Shown: piece by piece, positions 14,773 to 23,272 of the stretch
Position numbering within the stretch: the stretch's first letter is position 1
Layout of the letters: the number at the start of each line of letters is the position of its first letter
NCBI GenBank assembly: GCA_934101795.1
Contig: CAKORY010000001.1
Coordinates: 62,001 to 126,000 of the forward strand
From: an uncultured Bacilli bacterium
GTDB lineage: Bacteria > Bacillota_I > Bacilli_A > RF39 > UBA660
Length of the DNA: 64,000 nucleotides
Direction: 5' to 3'
The notes under the pieces: generated by a model
Databases searched by the model: none
What the model saw: only the letters and a program-made list of their open reading frames with translations
Told to the model about the DNA's origin: nothing
Translations under genes and position numbers: made by a program

Positions 14773-15591
14773 TCAGATAGTGTTCTTTCTAATTCTTCTT
14801 ACACTATCTAATGTGCAAGTAGTTAGATACAATCCTAATTCATCATTACATCTTTTACTAAGTTCTCTGAATTCTTTACCACTTATTAATATTGATGGTT
14901 TATTATAAAATCTTTCCCATGTTTTTAAAGGTATAACAATGTTATTAGCAAAGTCAAATACTAATTCATGATTTAAATCAAGTAATACTGAATGTTCCAT
15001 ATAACCTTTAAATTCAAATGGAATGTAGTAATAGGCTCCATATAAATCTGGATTATATCCAAGAATATCACTAGTTAGATTATGACAAAAACCTCTTCTT
15101 TTTTGGGCATCTATTTTTCCCATGTTAAAGCATGTATCAAGTGGATAAAGAAAAATGTTTCCATAACTTGATTTTAAACTTACTTTTTGAAGTGATGCTC
15201 CTTCAATGTTTTTTATTTGGGTAGCTCCATAAATTAATTTTGAATATGTTATAAAATTTATATCTTTATTAAAATAATAATCAGTATTTTGCATTATTTT
15301 AAGTAATTCAGAACTAGTATTATAATTATATTTTTTTAGCACTTCTAATACAATATTAATTAGTCTTTTATTACCACTATTTAGAAATAATGATATTAAA
15401 TAACTTACTTTTTCACTATCAGACATATCACTTGGCATAGTTATAATTTCACTTGGAAATTCAAAGAATACTTCTTTAGCTATTTCATTATTTAATCTAC
15501 TGTTTTCTTTTTGCCTTTCTGTATAAGTTTTATTAATTTCACTATCACTAGTGCAACTATAAACAGCTTTTATATCATCAAAAGTTACCAT
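14773..15591 (-). CDS. Unrecognised 272-residue protein with a possible Cys-His-Asp triad
   Basis: No family is recognised. The N-terminal 130 residues are helical and polar. The C-terminal half contains RRGFCHNLTSDIL, then MEHSVLLDL and VFDFANNIVIPL, in which Cys, His and Asp follow one another with spacing reminiscent of transglutaminase-like or papain-like folds; this is only a suggestion. There is no signal peptide or membrane segment, so it is probably cytoplasmic. It is convergent with surface gene A and divergent from spoVIF. The start at 15591 follows a short AT-rich region; a promoter was not resolved. Confidence 0.6.
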   Translation of the reverse strand: MVTFDDIKAVYSCTSDSEINKTYTERQKENSRLNNEIAKEVFFEFPSEIITMPSDMSDSEKVSYLISLFLNSGNKRLINIVLEVLKKYNYNTSSELLKIMQNTDYYFNKDINFITYSKLIYGATQIKNIEGASLQKVSLKSSYGNIFLYPLDTCFNMGKIDAQKRRGFCHNLTSDILGYNPDLYGAYYYIPFEFKGYMEHSVLLDLNHELVFDFANNIVIPLKTWERFYNKPSILISGKEFRELSKRCNDELGLYLTTCTLDSVRRIRKNTI

Positions 15592-15678
15592 AACAAACCC
15601 CCATTTGTTGGTAAGTATTATATACTAAGTGGGCACATTTGTCAACTTAGGCATATATTACTTTAGGGAGGCTCTTTT

Positions 15679-15921
15679 ATGAAATTTGGGGATGAATTCT
15701 TTAAAAAGGTGGAAAAGAAAACTAAAGTAGATAAGAATACTATCATAAGCTTAGCAGAAAAACTACAAAAAGGAAATATGAAGGATGAAAAAACTTTAAC
15801 GGAAGTAATAGATACTTTAAGTAAAATGACAGGTAAGAAAGTAACTGATGAACAAAAGAAGAAAATAATAAGTAAAATAGTGGATGATAAAGTACCTAAA
15901 GATGTTGAAAAAATGTTTTAA
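15679..15921 (+). CDS. spoVIF: Stage VI sporulation protein F-like (SpoVIF)
   Basis: An 80-residue, highly charged protein beginning FFKKVEKKTKVDKNTIISLAEKLQ and containing MKDEKTLTEVIDTLSKMTGK, which fits the small SpoVIF (YjcC) family of Bacillus. That protein acts with GerE in late spore-coat assembly. Length fits the family and a good GGGAGG site lies 9 bases before the ATG. It is monocistronic with its own terminator overlapping the stop codon (15901-15930). The call rests on remembered family pattern and on the presence of cotE and gerE in the window. Confidence 0.7.
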   Translation: MKFGDEFFKKVEKKTKVDKNTIISLAEKLQKGNMKDEKTLTEVIDTLSKMTGKKVTDEQKKKIISKIVDDKVPKDVEKMF

Positions 15922-15931
15922 CATCTTTTTC

Positions 15932-15960
15932 TTTACAAATAATGTATCACGTGATACAAT
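15932..15960 (+). promoter_or_regulatory. Promoter and operator of the tetR-ABC operon
   Basis: TTTACA (15932-15937) and TACAAT (15955-15960) are 17 bases apart. The perfect 16-bp palindrome TGTATCACGTGATACA (15943-15958) fills the spacer and enters the -10 element, so a bound TetR dimer would block polymerase and repress its own operon. Confidence 0.8.
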
Positions 15961-15982
15961 TTAGTTATAAGAAGGTGATAAG

Positions 15983-16558
15983 TTGCCAAAACAAGTAAAA
16001 ATAAGTAAAGATGATATACTTAGGGCAGCACTTGAAATAGTTAGAAATGATGGTATAGAGAGGTTAAGTAATAGAGAAATTGCTAAGAAGTTAAATTGTT
16101 CTATAAGACCAATATATTATCAGTTTGAAAATAGTGAAGATTTATTAAATGAGTTAAATAAGAAAATGATAAAATATTTTTATGATTTTATTACAAACAA
16201 TATGAATGATGAAATACCAAAGTATAAGCAAACAGGTATTAATTATATAAAGTTTGCTAAGGAAGAAAATAATATATTTAAAGTGTTATTTATGAGTAAA
16301 ACTAATCTTTCTATAAGAGAATTTATTGATACTGCTGAAGAAAACTTTGATGAAGTGGAAAAATATATTAATATGAGTACTAGTTTAACTGGAGAAAATT
16401 TAAAGTCATTTCATGTTAAGATGTGGTTATTTACTCATGGACTAGCTACTTTAATTGCATGTAAAGCTGTTAATTTAACTGATGAAGAAATAAGCAATCT
16501 TTTATCAAGTGAGTTTAGAGCTTTAGTACTTTTGGAAAATAATAAAGAAGGAGAATAA
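15983..16558 (+). CDS. TetR-family transcriptional regulator
   Basis: Residues 8-55 carry the TetR DNA-binding domain (ILRAALEIVRNDGIERLSNREIAKKL then RPIYYQFENSEDLLNEL). The C-terminal 130 residues are the helical ligand-binding and dimer region, with a domain like those found in regulators of drug exporters (WHG/TetR_C type, not certain). It starts at TTG 15983 behind AAGGTGAT. It is the first gene of an operon with an ABC exporter and overlaps a 16-bp palindromic operator in its promoter, so it most likely represses the operon until a substrate of the pump binds. Confidence 0.9.
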   Translation: MPKQVKISKDDILRAALEIVRNDGIERLSNREIAKKLNCSIRPIYYQFENSEDLLNELNKKMIKYFYDFITNNMNDEIPKYKQTGINYIKFAKEENNIFKVLFMSKTNLSIREFIDTAEENFDEVEKYINMSTSLTGENLKSFHVKMWLFTHGLATLIACKAVNLTDEEISNLLSSEFRALVLLENNKEGE

Positions 16559-17500
16559 ATGATGAAAAAAATAATTGAAGTAAAAAACTTAAGTAAAAGT
16601 TATAAGAATTTAAAAGCAATAGACGATTTGTCTTTTGATGTTTATGAAGGTGAAATACTAGGACTACTTGGACCAAATGGAAGTGGTAAGTCTACGACAA
16701 TTAATTCTATACTTAATTTGCTAGAGTTTGAAAAAGGTACAATTAAGATATTTGGTAAAATAATGAAGCCAGATGCTTATGATATAAAAAGAGATATTGG
16801 AGTAATATTTCAAGAAGTAGCAGTTTTTGAAGAATTAACTGTTTATGAAAATATAGATTATTTTTGTGGTCTTTATGTAAGTGATAAACTTTTAAGAAAG
16901 TCTTATGTAGAAGATGCCATAAATCTTGTAGGCTTAAAAGAATTTACTAAGTTTTATCCCAAACAATTATCTGGGGGACTTCTTAGAAGACTTAATATTG
17001 CTTGTGGTATAGCTCATAAACCTAAATTAATATTTTTAGATGAACCAACTGTTGCGGTAGATCCTCAAAGTAGAAATAATATTTTAGATGGTATTAAAAA
17101 ATTACGTGATGATGGAGCTACGATTGTTTATACAACTCATTATATGGAAGAGGTAGAAATGATTTGTGATAGAATAATAATTCTTGATAAAGGTAAAATT
17201 TTAGCCGAGGGCACCACAGATGAGTTAAAATCACTTGCTAAACTTGAAGAAAAAATAACTTTAGAAGTTAAGAAAATAAGTTCAAAAGTAGTTGATGAAA
17301 TTAAAGCATTTAAAACTGTTGATAGTGTTATAGAAAATGGAAATAATTTAGTTATTACTTATAAAAAGGGTAAAGATAATCTTGGTGAATTAACTAGCTT
17401 TTTACATTCTAAAAAAGTTACTTATTCTAAGATATTTAGTGAAAGACCAACCCTTAATGATGTGTTCTTAGAGCTTACTGGAAAGGATTTGAGAGATTAA
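16559..17500 (+). CDS. ABC-2 type exporter, ATP-binding subunit
   Basis: A 313-residue ATPase with Walker A GPNGSGKST near residue 41, Q-loop VIFQEVAVFEELTV, signature LSGGLLRRLNIA, Walker B LIFLDEPTVAVD and switch histidine TTHYMEE. The C-terminal 90 residues match the extension seen in drug and lipid exporters of the DrrA/CcmA group. It powers the two permeases encoded immediately downstream, with which it overlaps by one base (TAATG). Either of two adjacent ATG codons (16559, 16562) may be used behind AAGGAG. Confidence 0.93.
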   Translation: MMKKIIEVKNLSKSYKNLKAIDDLSFDVYEGEILGLLGPNGSGKSTTINSILNLLEFEKGTIKIFGKIMKPDAYDIKRDIGVIFQEVAVFEELTVYENIDYFCGLYVSDKLLRKSYVEDAINLVGLKEFTKFYPKQLSGGLLRRLNIACGIAHKPKLIFLDEPTVAVDPQSRNNILDGIKKLRDDGATIVYTTHYMEEVEMICDRIIILDKGKILAEGTTDELKSLAKLEEKITLEVKKISSKVVDEIKAFKTVDSVIENGNNLVITYKKGKDNLGELTSFLHSKKVTYSKIFSERPTLNDVFLELTGKDLRD

Positions 17501-18657
17501 TGTTTATTCATAATTTTAAATATTCTTTAAAAGTTCTTTTTAGAAATAAATCTCTGATATTTTGGACTTTTATTTTTCCAATATTACTTGGTACATTTTT
17601 TCATATGGCATTTAAAGATATTGAAAATAATGAAACTTTTCATGCCTTTGATATTGCTGTTGTGGATAGTCCTGATTATGAAAATAATACTATATTTAAA
17701 GAAGCTATTAGTGAAGCAAGTAAAGAAAGTGATAATAAATTATTTAATGTAAAAATGGTAAATAAGGAAGATGCAAGTAAAATGCTAGAAAATAAAGAAA
17801 TAACTGGGTATCTAGAATTTAGTAATAGTGATGTAAATATAACTATAAATGATAATGGTATATATGAGACTATACTTAAATTTTTTGTAGATGAAGTAAA
17901 TAGTAATAAGAAAATAATTGAAAATACTGTAAATGAGGAAATAAGTAAAGGTAATTTAGATTATCAAATGGTAATTAGTAATGTAATGGAAAAATTAAAT
18001 GAAACAATAGAATTTAAAAATATATCTAGAAGTAATTTAAGTTATACAATGATTGAATATTATACTTTAATTGCTATGGCTGCTTTATATGGTGGAGCAA
18101 TATCAATGTATATTATAAATAAAAATATGCCAAATATGAGTAGTGTAGGTAAGAGAAATAGTACAGCTCCGATACCTAAAAGTACTCTTTTACTTAGTGG
18201 GTTGCTTGCAAGTTTAATGGTGCAAATAACTGGTTTAATTTTACTATTTATTTATACAATATTTATTTTAAAGATAGATTATAACTCTAATATTTGGTTA
18301 ATTGCTCTCCTTGCTGTTGTGGGTTCTCTTGCAGGTTTATCACTTGGATGTATTATTGGTACTATTTTAAAAACAAATGAAAATGCTAAAAGTGGTATTT
18401 TAATTGGTGTTACCATGTTTTTATCATTCTTATCAGGTATGATGGGTATTACAATGAAATATGTAATTGATAAAAATATTCCTATTTTAAATATGATAAA
18501 TCCTGCTGCAATGATTACAGACGGCTTCTATGCTCTATATTATTATGGATTTGAAAGTAGATATATTTTTAATATTTTAAGTTTAATTGTATTTTCACTT
18601 ATAATGTTACTTATTTCAAGTATCAGTTTAAGGAGGCAAAAATATGACAGTATTTAA
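17500..18657 (+). CDS. ABC-2 type exporter permease 1
   Basis: The layout is that of ABC-2 permeases: one transmembrane helix near residues 20-38, an extracytoplasmic domain of about 150 residues, then five or six transmembrane helices from about residue 180 to the end. The start codon overlaps the ATPase stop and the end overlaps permease 2 by 14 bp. Together with the second permease it probably forms a heterodimeric export channel. The substrate is unknown; drug or lipid-like molecules are typical. Confidence 0.88.
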   Translation: MFIHNFKYSLKVLFRNKSLIFWTFIFPILLGTFFHMAFKDIENNETFHAFDIAVVDSPDYENNTIFKEAISEASKESDNKLFNVKMVNKEDASKMLENKEITGYLEFSNSDVNITINDNGIYETILKFFVDEVNSNKKIIENTVNEEISKGNLDYQMVISNVMEKLNETIEFKNISRSNLSYTMIEYYTLIAMAALYGGAISMYIINKNMPNMSSVGKRNSTAPIPKSTLLLSGLLASLMVQITGLILLFIYTIFILKIDYNSNIWLIALLAVVGSLAGLSLGCIIGTILKTNENAKSGILIGVTMFLSFLSGMMGITMKYVIDKNIPILNMINPAAMITDGFYALYYYGFESRYIFNILSLIVFSLIMLLISSISLRRQKYDSI

Positions 18658-19786
18658 GACATTTTGGAAAGTAGTAAAAAGATATAAAGGTACTATTATA
18701 GGATTTACTTTAATGTTAGTAATATTTGGGTCAATAAATATGAGTAGTAATGATGTAACAAGTTCTTTTAAAGAAACTAAGCCTGATATAATAATAGTAA
18801 ATAATGATAATGGAGTTTTTTCTAAAGCTTTAGTTAATTATTTAAAAGAAAATGCTAATATAATAGATGTAAAAAATACTGAAAAAGATATAGATGATGC
18901 AATATTTTATCGAGAAGCAAGTTATGTAGTATATATTCCTAAAGAATATGAAGAAAGTATTTTAAATGGGGGAAATGGTAATATAGAAATTAAATCTAGT
19001 GGGGATTATACATCAAATTTAGCAGAAATGCTTTTAACTAGATATATTAAAACTATCAAAGTATTAAGTAAAGAATATAGTGATAAAACTACTTTATTAA
19101 GTAAGGTAAATAGTGCATTAGATGAAAATAGTAAAGTAGAACTTACTACTAAAATAAATACTACAGAATTAACAAGATTATCAAGATATTATAATTTTGC
19201 AAGTTATACTTTAATTGCTGTTATTCTCTTTATTATATGTTTAGTTTTATCTAGCTTTAATAAGGAAAATACTAGAAAGAGAATTATTGTAAGTAGTATG
19301 GATTATAAAAAACATAATAAATATATTTTAATAGCAAGTAGTTTATATTCTATTTTTGTAGTTATTTTATACACTATTTTAGCTTTTATTATATTTGGCT
19401 CTTTAACATTTTCAGAAAGAGGTTTATTATATATCCTAAATACATTTATATTCTCATTTGTTGCTTTATGTATGGCACTATTTATTAGTACTTTAGTTAA
19501 GAGTAAAGAAGCAGTATCAGGCATAGTTAATGTAGTTGCATTATCACAAGCATTTTTATGCGGAGCATTTATACCTACTATGTGGCTTCCAGAAAGTGTC
19601 ATAAAAATAGCACATATATTACCTGCATATTGGTATATTAATACAAATGATTTTCTAGCAGAACTTGAAGTCTTATCGTTTACTAATTTAAAACCGGTAT
19701 GGATTAACATGTTAGTTTTAATCGCGTTTGCTATTATATTTATTATTTTAAATAATATTGCATCTAGAAAGAAAATGGTATCATGA
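18644..19786 (+). CDS. ABC-2 type exporter permease 2
   Basis: A second permease of the same layout: a first helix near residues 15-30, an extracytoplasmic domain, and a C-terminal bundle of helices ending in a short basic tail. The segment ALSQAFLCGAFIPTMWLPESV before the last helices is typical of ABC-2 proteins. AAGGAGG precedes the ATG inside the end of permease 1. It overlaps tag by 4 bp (ATGA), so the whole block from tetR to tag is one transcription unit. Confidence 0.88.
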   Translation: MTVFKTFWKVVKRYKGTIIGFTLMLVIFGSINMSSNDVTSSFKETKPDIIIVNNDNGVFSKALVNYLKENANIIDVKNTEKDIDDAIFYREASYVVYIPKEYEESILNGGNGNIEIKSSGDYTSNLAEMLLTRYIKTIKVLSKEYSDKTTLLSKVNSALDENSKVELTTKINTTELTRLSRYYNFASYTLIAVILFIICLVLSSFNKENTRKRIIVSSMDYKKHNKYILIASSLYSIFVVILYTILAFIIFGSLTFSERGLLYILNTFIFSFVALCMALFISTLVKSKEAVSGIVNVVALSQAFLCGAFIPTMWLPESVIKIAHILPAYWYINTNDFLAELEVLSFTNLKPVWINMLVLIAFAIIFIILNNIASRKKMVS

Positions 19787-20316
19787 GATGTAAGTGGTGT
19801 AATTTAGATAATCTTTTGTATGTAAAGTATCATGATGAAGAATGGGGAGTACTAAACTTAGATGAACATTATTTATTTGAAATGCTTATTTTAGAAAGCT
19901 TTCAAGCAGGACTTTCCTGGGAATGTGTTCTAAATAAAAGAGATGCTTTTAGAAAAGCATATGATAATTTTGATATTGAAAAAGTTGTTAAATATGATGA
20001 TAAAAAAATAGATAAATTAATAAATAATGAGAGTATAATTAGAAATAAATTAAAAATTAAAGCAAGTATTAATAATGCTAAAATATTTAAAAGTATTTCT
20101 TTAGAATATAATGGTTTTAAAAATTATTTGCTTAGGTATTTTAAAGAGTATCCAATATATGAGGTAAATAAAACTACATCAAAGGTATCTGATGATATTT
20201 CTAGTGATTTAAAGAAGCATGGTATGAAGTTTGTTGGATCAGTTATTATTTACTCATATTTACAAGCTATTGGATTAATTTATTCACATGAAAATGACTG
20301 TTTTATGAAAAACTAG
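19783..20316 (+). CDS. tag: DNA-3-methyladenine glycosylase I
   Basis: A 177-residue Tag protein. The zinc ligands Cys3, His17, and the terminal HENDC pair are in place, and LESFQAGLSWECVLNKR with the catalytic-pocket Glu follows the family pattern. The enzyme removes 3-methyladenine from alkylated DNA, starting base-excision repair. It overlaps permease 2 by 4 bp and ends in a terminator, so an alkylation-repair gene is co-expressed with a TetR-controlled exporter. That could mean the exporter handles genotoxic compounds, or may simply be operon packing. Confidence 0.93.
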   Translation: MRCKWCNLDNLLYVKYHDEEWGVLNLDEHYLFEMLILESFQAGLSWECVLNKRDAFRKAYDNFDIEKVVKYDDKKIDKLINNESIIRNKLKIKASINNAKIFKSISLEYNGFKNYLLRYFKEYPIYEVNKTTSKVSDDISSDLKKHGMKFVGSVIIYSYLQAIGLIYSHENDCFMKN

Positions 20317-20341
20317 GTAAAATTTATTGCACTAGTTTTTT
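20308..20341 (+). terminator. Terminator of the tetR-ABC-tag operon
   Basis: AAAAACTAG and CTAGTTTTT form a 9-bp stem with a T-run; the left arm includes the tag stop codon. Confidence 0.8.
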
Positions 20342-20376
20342 AATTATGATATTATTTTAATGGAAGTGATAAAGAT

Positions 20377-21105
20377 ATGGAAAAAAGTAATAAAATATAT
20401 TTAGGTATAATACTAGTATGTACAGTATTAGTAATTGGTTTATGTGTGTATGCTATTGCAACTCATAAAGAAGAAAAATTAACGGATGCAGTAAAATTTA
20501 AAAATGAATATGAAAGTTTAAATGAAGCTGTAAATGAAAATGGGGAAAAACAATATATGGAAATTTCAATTGATGAGGAAAATCCAATAGTGTATAAAAC
20601 TGGTCAAGAGATCGTAGAAATCATGAAAAATGAAGATGCAATAATTTATTTTGGTTTTGCAACTTGTCCTTGGTGTAGAAATGCTGTACCAGTATTACTT
20701 GATGCTGCGAAAGAATTAAATGTTGATAAGATTTATTATGTTGATATTTTAGATATTCGTGATACTTATAAGTTTTCTGGAAGTATTGAACCTGAACAAA
20801 CTAAAAAAGGTACTGATGCATATTATAATATATTAAAAATACTTGATAAAAAATTAGATAAATTTTATGTTAAAGATGAAGCTGGAAATATGTATGATAC
20901 TGGTGTTAAAAGATTATATGCTCCGACTTTGGTAGCTGTTTCAAAGGGAAATGTTAAAGGCTTTCATGCATCAACTGTAGAAAGTCAAAAAGACCCATAT
21001 TCTGCATTAAATGATGAACAAAAGAAAGAATTAAAAAGCACTTATAAAACAGTTATTAATTCTATTAAAGATTTAAAAGCATGTAAAGGTGATAAGGCTT
21101 GTTAA
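20377..21105 (+). CDS. Membrane-anchored thioredoxin-like protein
   Basis: One transmembrane segment at about residues 7-27 is followed by an exterior domain with the redox motif ATCPWCRNAVP (CPWC, near residue 97) and a thioredoxin-like succession including YYVDILDIRD and a cis-Pro region LYAPTLVAVSKG. This resembles the bacteriocin-transport accessory / thioredoxin-like group. It probably acts in disulfide exchange on exported proteins. It is monocistronic between two terminators. Two extra cysteines (CKGDKAC) at the end are unusual and could be another redox pair. Confidence 0.8.
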   Translation: MEKSNKIYLGIILVCTVLVIGLCVYAIATHKEEKLTDAVKFKNEYESLNEAVNENGEKQYMEISIDEENPIVYKTGQEIVEIMKNEDAIIYFGFATCPWCRNAVPVLLDAAKELNVDKIYYVDILDIRDTYKFSGSIEPEQTKKGTDAYYNILKILDKKLDKFYVKDEAGNMYDTGVKRLYAPTLVAVSKGNVKGFHASTVESQKDPYSALNDEQKKELKSTYKTVINSIKDLKACKGDKAC

Positions 21106-21128
21106 ACTAGGTAAATGCCTAGTTTTTT
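21104..21128 (+). terminator. Terminator after the thioredoxin-like gene
   Basis: AAACTAGG/CCTAGTTT stem with a 6-base loop and a T-run. Confidence 0.85.
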
Positions 21129-21185
21129 CTTGATTTTTTTGAATATTTATAGTAGTATATGTTTATATTTATTTAAGGAGAAAAA

Positions 21186-21674
21186 ATGAAAGTATTTAAA
21201 AATGGAAAAGTATATGTTCAAAATGAAGATTTGATTTTAATTCTTCGATCTGGTGAGTTAATGCCAACATCAGTTTTAGAAAAAATTTATGGAAATGGCC
21301 CAGTTATTATAGTTAAAGATAATATGGAAGATTATGTGGAATTTGAAGAAGCAGATCAAGTTGAATTTTTCAAAAGATTAGATTGGATAGTAGATTATGA
21401 TGAAATGAAAAATTTATCACTTGAAGAATTGGAAAAGCTTTATGATGATACTAAAGATGAAATGGTAAAAATAAGAAATAAATATAGTGATTTGAGTCAA
21501 AAGGATGATTGTTATGAAAAAGATTCTATTAGGTTTGAACTACTAGGTAATAAATTGTATTCAATTTCTAAGATTCAATATTTTAAATCTCATAATCTTA
21601 AGTTAGCTTTACCGAATGAAACTGGTATTAGTAGATTAATAAGAAAATTTAAAAATAAAATTAAAGAGAAATAA
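21186..21674 (+). CDS. Unrecognised 162-residue cytoplasmic protein
   Basis: A strong AAGGAG site precedes the ATG. The protein has a beta-rich N-terminal third (VFKNGKVYVQNEDLILILRSG, GNGPVIIVKDN) and a charged helical middle with possible coiled coil (residues about 80-125), ending in a basic tail. There is no signal or membrane segment. I recognise no family. It is monocistronic and is convergent with the tRNA-Arg gene, with which it shares a bidirectional terminator. Confidence 0.6.
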   Translation: MKVFKNGKVYVQNEDLILILRSGELMPTSVLEKIYGNGPVIIVKDNMEDYVEFEEADQVEFFKRLDWIVDYDEMKNLSLEELEKLYDDTKDEMVKIRNKYSDLSQKDDCYEKDSIRFELLGNKLYSISKIQYFKSHNLKLALPNETGISRLIRKFKNKIKEK

Positions 21675-21731
21675 TCTTTTTTTTTGTTGTATCATTTTAT
21701 AAAAAATAATATTAATCAATTATATAAATAG

Positions 21732-21756
21732 TGGTGCCGAAAATGGTGCCGAAAAT
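21732..21756. repeat. Two tandem 12-bp repeats near tRNA-Arg
   Basis: TGGTGCCGAAAA occurs twice back to back in otherwise AT-rich sequence 100 bp from the 3' end of tRNA-Arg. It may be a leftover of an integrated element or its attachment site. Nothing else is seen in 21675-21806. Confidence 0.4.
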
Positions 21757-21806
21757 TTCTAAATTTAATAATAATATGAGAAATGTTGTGGTATTTTTCA
21801 TAAATA

Positions 21807-21840
21807 AAAAGACTAGGAAATATTTATTTCTTAGTCTTTT
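21807..21840. terminator. Bidirectional terminator between tRNA-Arg and the 21186 gene
   Basis: A 15-bp stem (AAAAGACTAGGAAAT/ATTTCTTAGTCTTTT, one G-U pair) with a 4-base loop ends in T-runs on both strands. Confidence 0.85.
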
Positions 21841-21854
21841 ACTATTAATATAAA

Positions 21855-21931
21855 TGGTGTCCTGGGCGAGATTCGAACTCACGACCGATCGCTTAGAAGG
21901 CGATTGCTCTATCCAGCTGAGCTACCAGGAC
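21855..21931 (-). tRNA. tRNA-Arg (anticodon TCT)
   Basis: On the minus strand the sequence begins GTCCTGGTAGCTCAG, has the anticodon stem ATCGC/GCGAT around CTTCTAA, the T-arm GTTCGAATC, and ends CCAGGAC-A-CCA. The 7-bp acceptor stem is perfect and the CCA end is encoded. Anticodon TCT reads AGA and AGG, the arginine codons favoured in this AT-rich genome. Confidence 0.97.
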
Positions 21932-22006
21932 ATTCCTTTTTCGTTGGTAATCTAATTATAGTATAAAAAAAGACTTATGGCAAGTCTTTTTTTGAAAAAT
22001 TTGGCA

Positions 22007-22939
22007 TTATATACTAATTTTTGTGTTTTCTGTGTCTGGAATATTAAAAATTACTTCATTAATGCCATAAGTATCTCTGATAGATAAAGCAATTGAATAT
22101 TTTACTTCTTCTAAAATATCTTCTTCTTTTATATTAGCTATTAAGTAATTATTAAAAGATAGAGATATTGCATTTTCTAACATTTCATAACTTGTCATAT
22201 TTGCAGAAGCTGCTAGATAACTTATTAAATTTGTGTGATATATCGGAGTACTTTTAAGTTCTTTAATGATTATTTCAACTCGTTCTGTTTTTTCATTACT
22301 AACTTTAGTAACTGGCACATAGTAATAGTAATCTTTATTTTTACTTAAATAATATATCGTGGTTTTGGTAGTTTCTTTAATAGAATCTATATTGTATATC
22401 TTATTAATGCCATATGATTTATCTAGATATTCTGGTAATTTTTTATTTGAATTTGGCAAATTTGTTAATGGTTTTCCTTCAACTAATATTTTTATCTTTT
22501 TAATATCTTTTATTTCTGTTAAAGAGTATATTATTGCTTCGATCATTTTTTGTTCATCACAATGTACGACATTTAATAATTCCTTACTAAAATTTATTGT
22601 TAAAATATTTTCTTCAAGTTTTAAATCTAGTATTTTAGTACCATCTGGTATAATTGGCTTAAAACCATCTCTAATATAACTGGATTTTTTAGTATTTTTA
22701 GTTAATGCTTCAATTATTTCTTTTATTTGTTCTATAGTTTCACTACTATTTTTAACAATACTGGTTCTAGCAACATAATCTTTATTATCTACTAAAAATA
22801 TTGGCATTTCATCTTTAGTTATATAGCTTAAATGTTCTTTGATAACTGTATCATTACTTGGAAAAAAGTAAATTATAAGTAAAATAAATAGAGTAAGTGT
22901 AGCTACACAAATACGTCTTATTGAAGATTTTTTTATCAT
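22007..22939 (-). CDS. gerM: Spore germination/sporulation protein GerM
   Basis: A membrane anchor at about residues 11-27 is followed by two GerMN-type domains. The first runs from about residue 45 (MPIFLVDNKDYVARTSIV...IPDGTKILDLKLEENILTINFSKEL). The second starts near residue 190 (TTIYYLSKNKDYYYYVPVTK). Bacillus GerM is a lipoprotein-like factor needed for sporulation and germination and interacts with the SpoIIIA-SpoIIQ channel. Here it is encoded next to gerE and spoIIIAH on the same strand. Length (310) and the duplicated domain fit the family. Confidence 0.85.
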   Translation of the reverse strand: MIKKSSIRRICVATLTLFILLIIYFFPSNDTVIKEHLSYITKDEMPIFLVDNKDYVARTSIVKNSSETIEQIKEIIEALTKNTKKSSYIRDGFKPIIPDGTKILDLKLEENILTINFSKELLNVVHCDEQKMIEAIIYSLTEIKDIKKIKILVEGKPLTNLPNSNKKLPEYLDKSYGINKIYNIDSIKETTKTTIYYLSKNKDYYYYVPVTKVSNEKTERVEIIIKELKSTPIYHTNLISYLAASANMTSYEMLENAISLSFNNYLIANIKEEDILEEVKYSIALSIRDTYGINEVIFNIPDTENTKISI

Positions 22940-22997
22940 TTTTAAAACACCTAATTAATTATATTTTAGAAATAAAAAAAAAGACCGAAGTCTTTAT

Positions 22998-23204
22998 TTA
23001 AATTGATAATTCTCCGAGTTTTATAAGTTCAATGATGGCTTGTGCCCGACCTTTAACACCAAGTTTTTGAATAGCATTAGAAACATGATTTCGAACAGTT
23101 TTTTCACTAATATAAAGTTCTTTTGCAATTTCTGTAGTTGTTTTATTTTTAATGAGTAATTCAAATACTTCTTGTTCACGGTCAGTTAGTATCTTTTTTT
23201 TCAT
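22998..23204 (-). CDS. gerE: Spore-coat transcription regulator GerE
   Basis: A 68-residue protein consisting only of a LuxR-type helix-turn-helix. It matches Bacillus GerE nearly end to end (LTDREQEVFELLI, TTTEIAKELYISEKTVRNHVSNA, QKLGVKGRAQAIIELIKLGEL). GerE acts late in the mother cell with sigma-K and turns coat genes on or off; cotE and spoVIF in this window belong to that programme. An AAGGAG site (complement of 23212-23217) precedes the ATG. Small size equals the family norm of about 74 residues. Confidence 0.9.
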   Translation of the reverse strand: MKKKILTDREQEVFELLIKNKTTTEIAKELYISEKTVRNHVSNAIQKLGVKGRAQAIIELIKLGELSI

Positions 23205-23272
23205 AAATAATCTCCTTAAAATTAAAATACTTCATAGTATTGTATGAAATATTTTAAAAAATGTATAGGATA

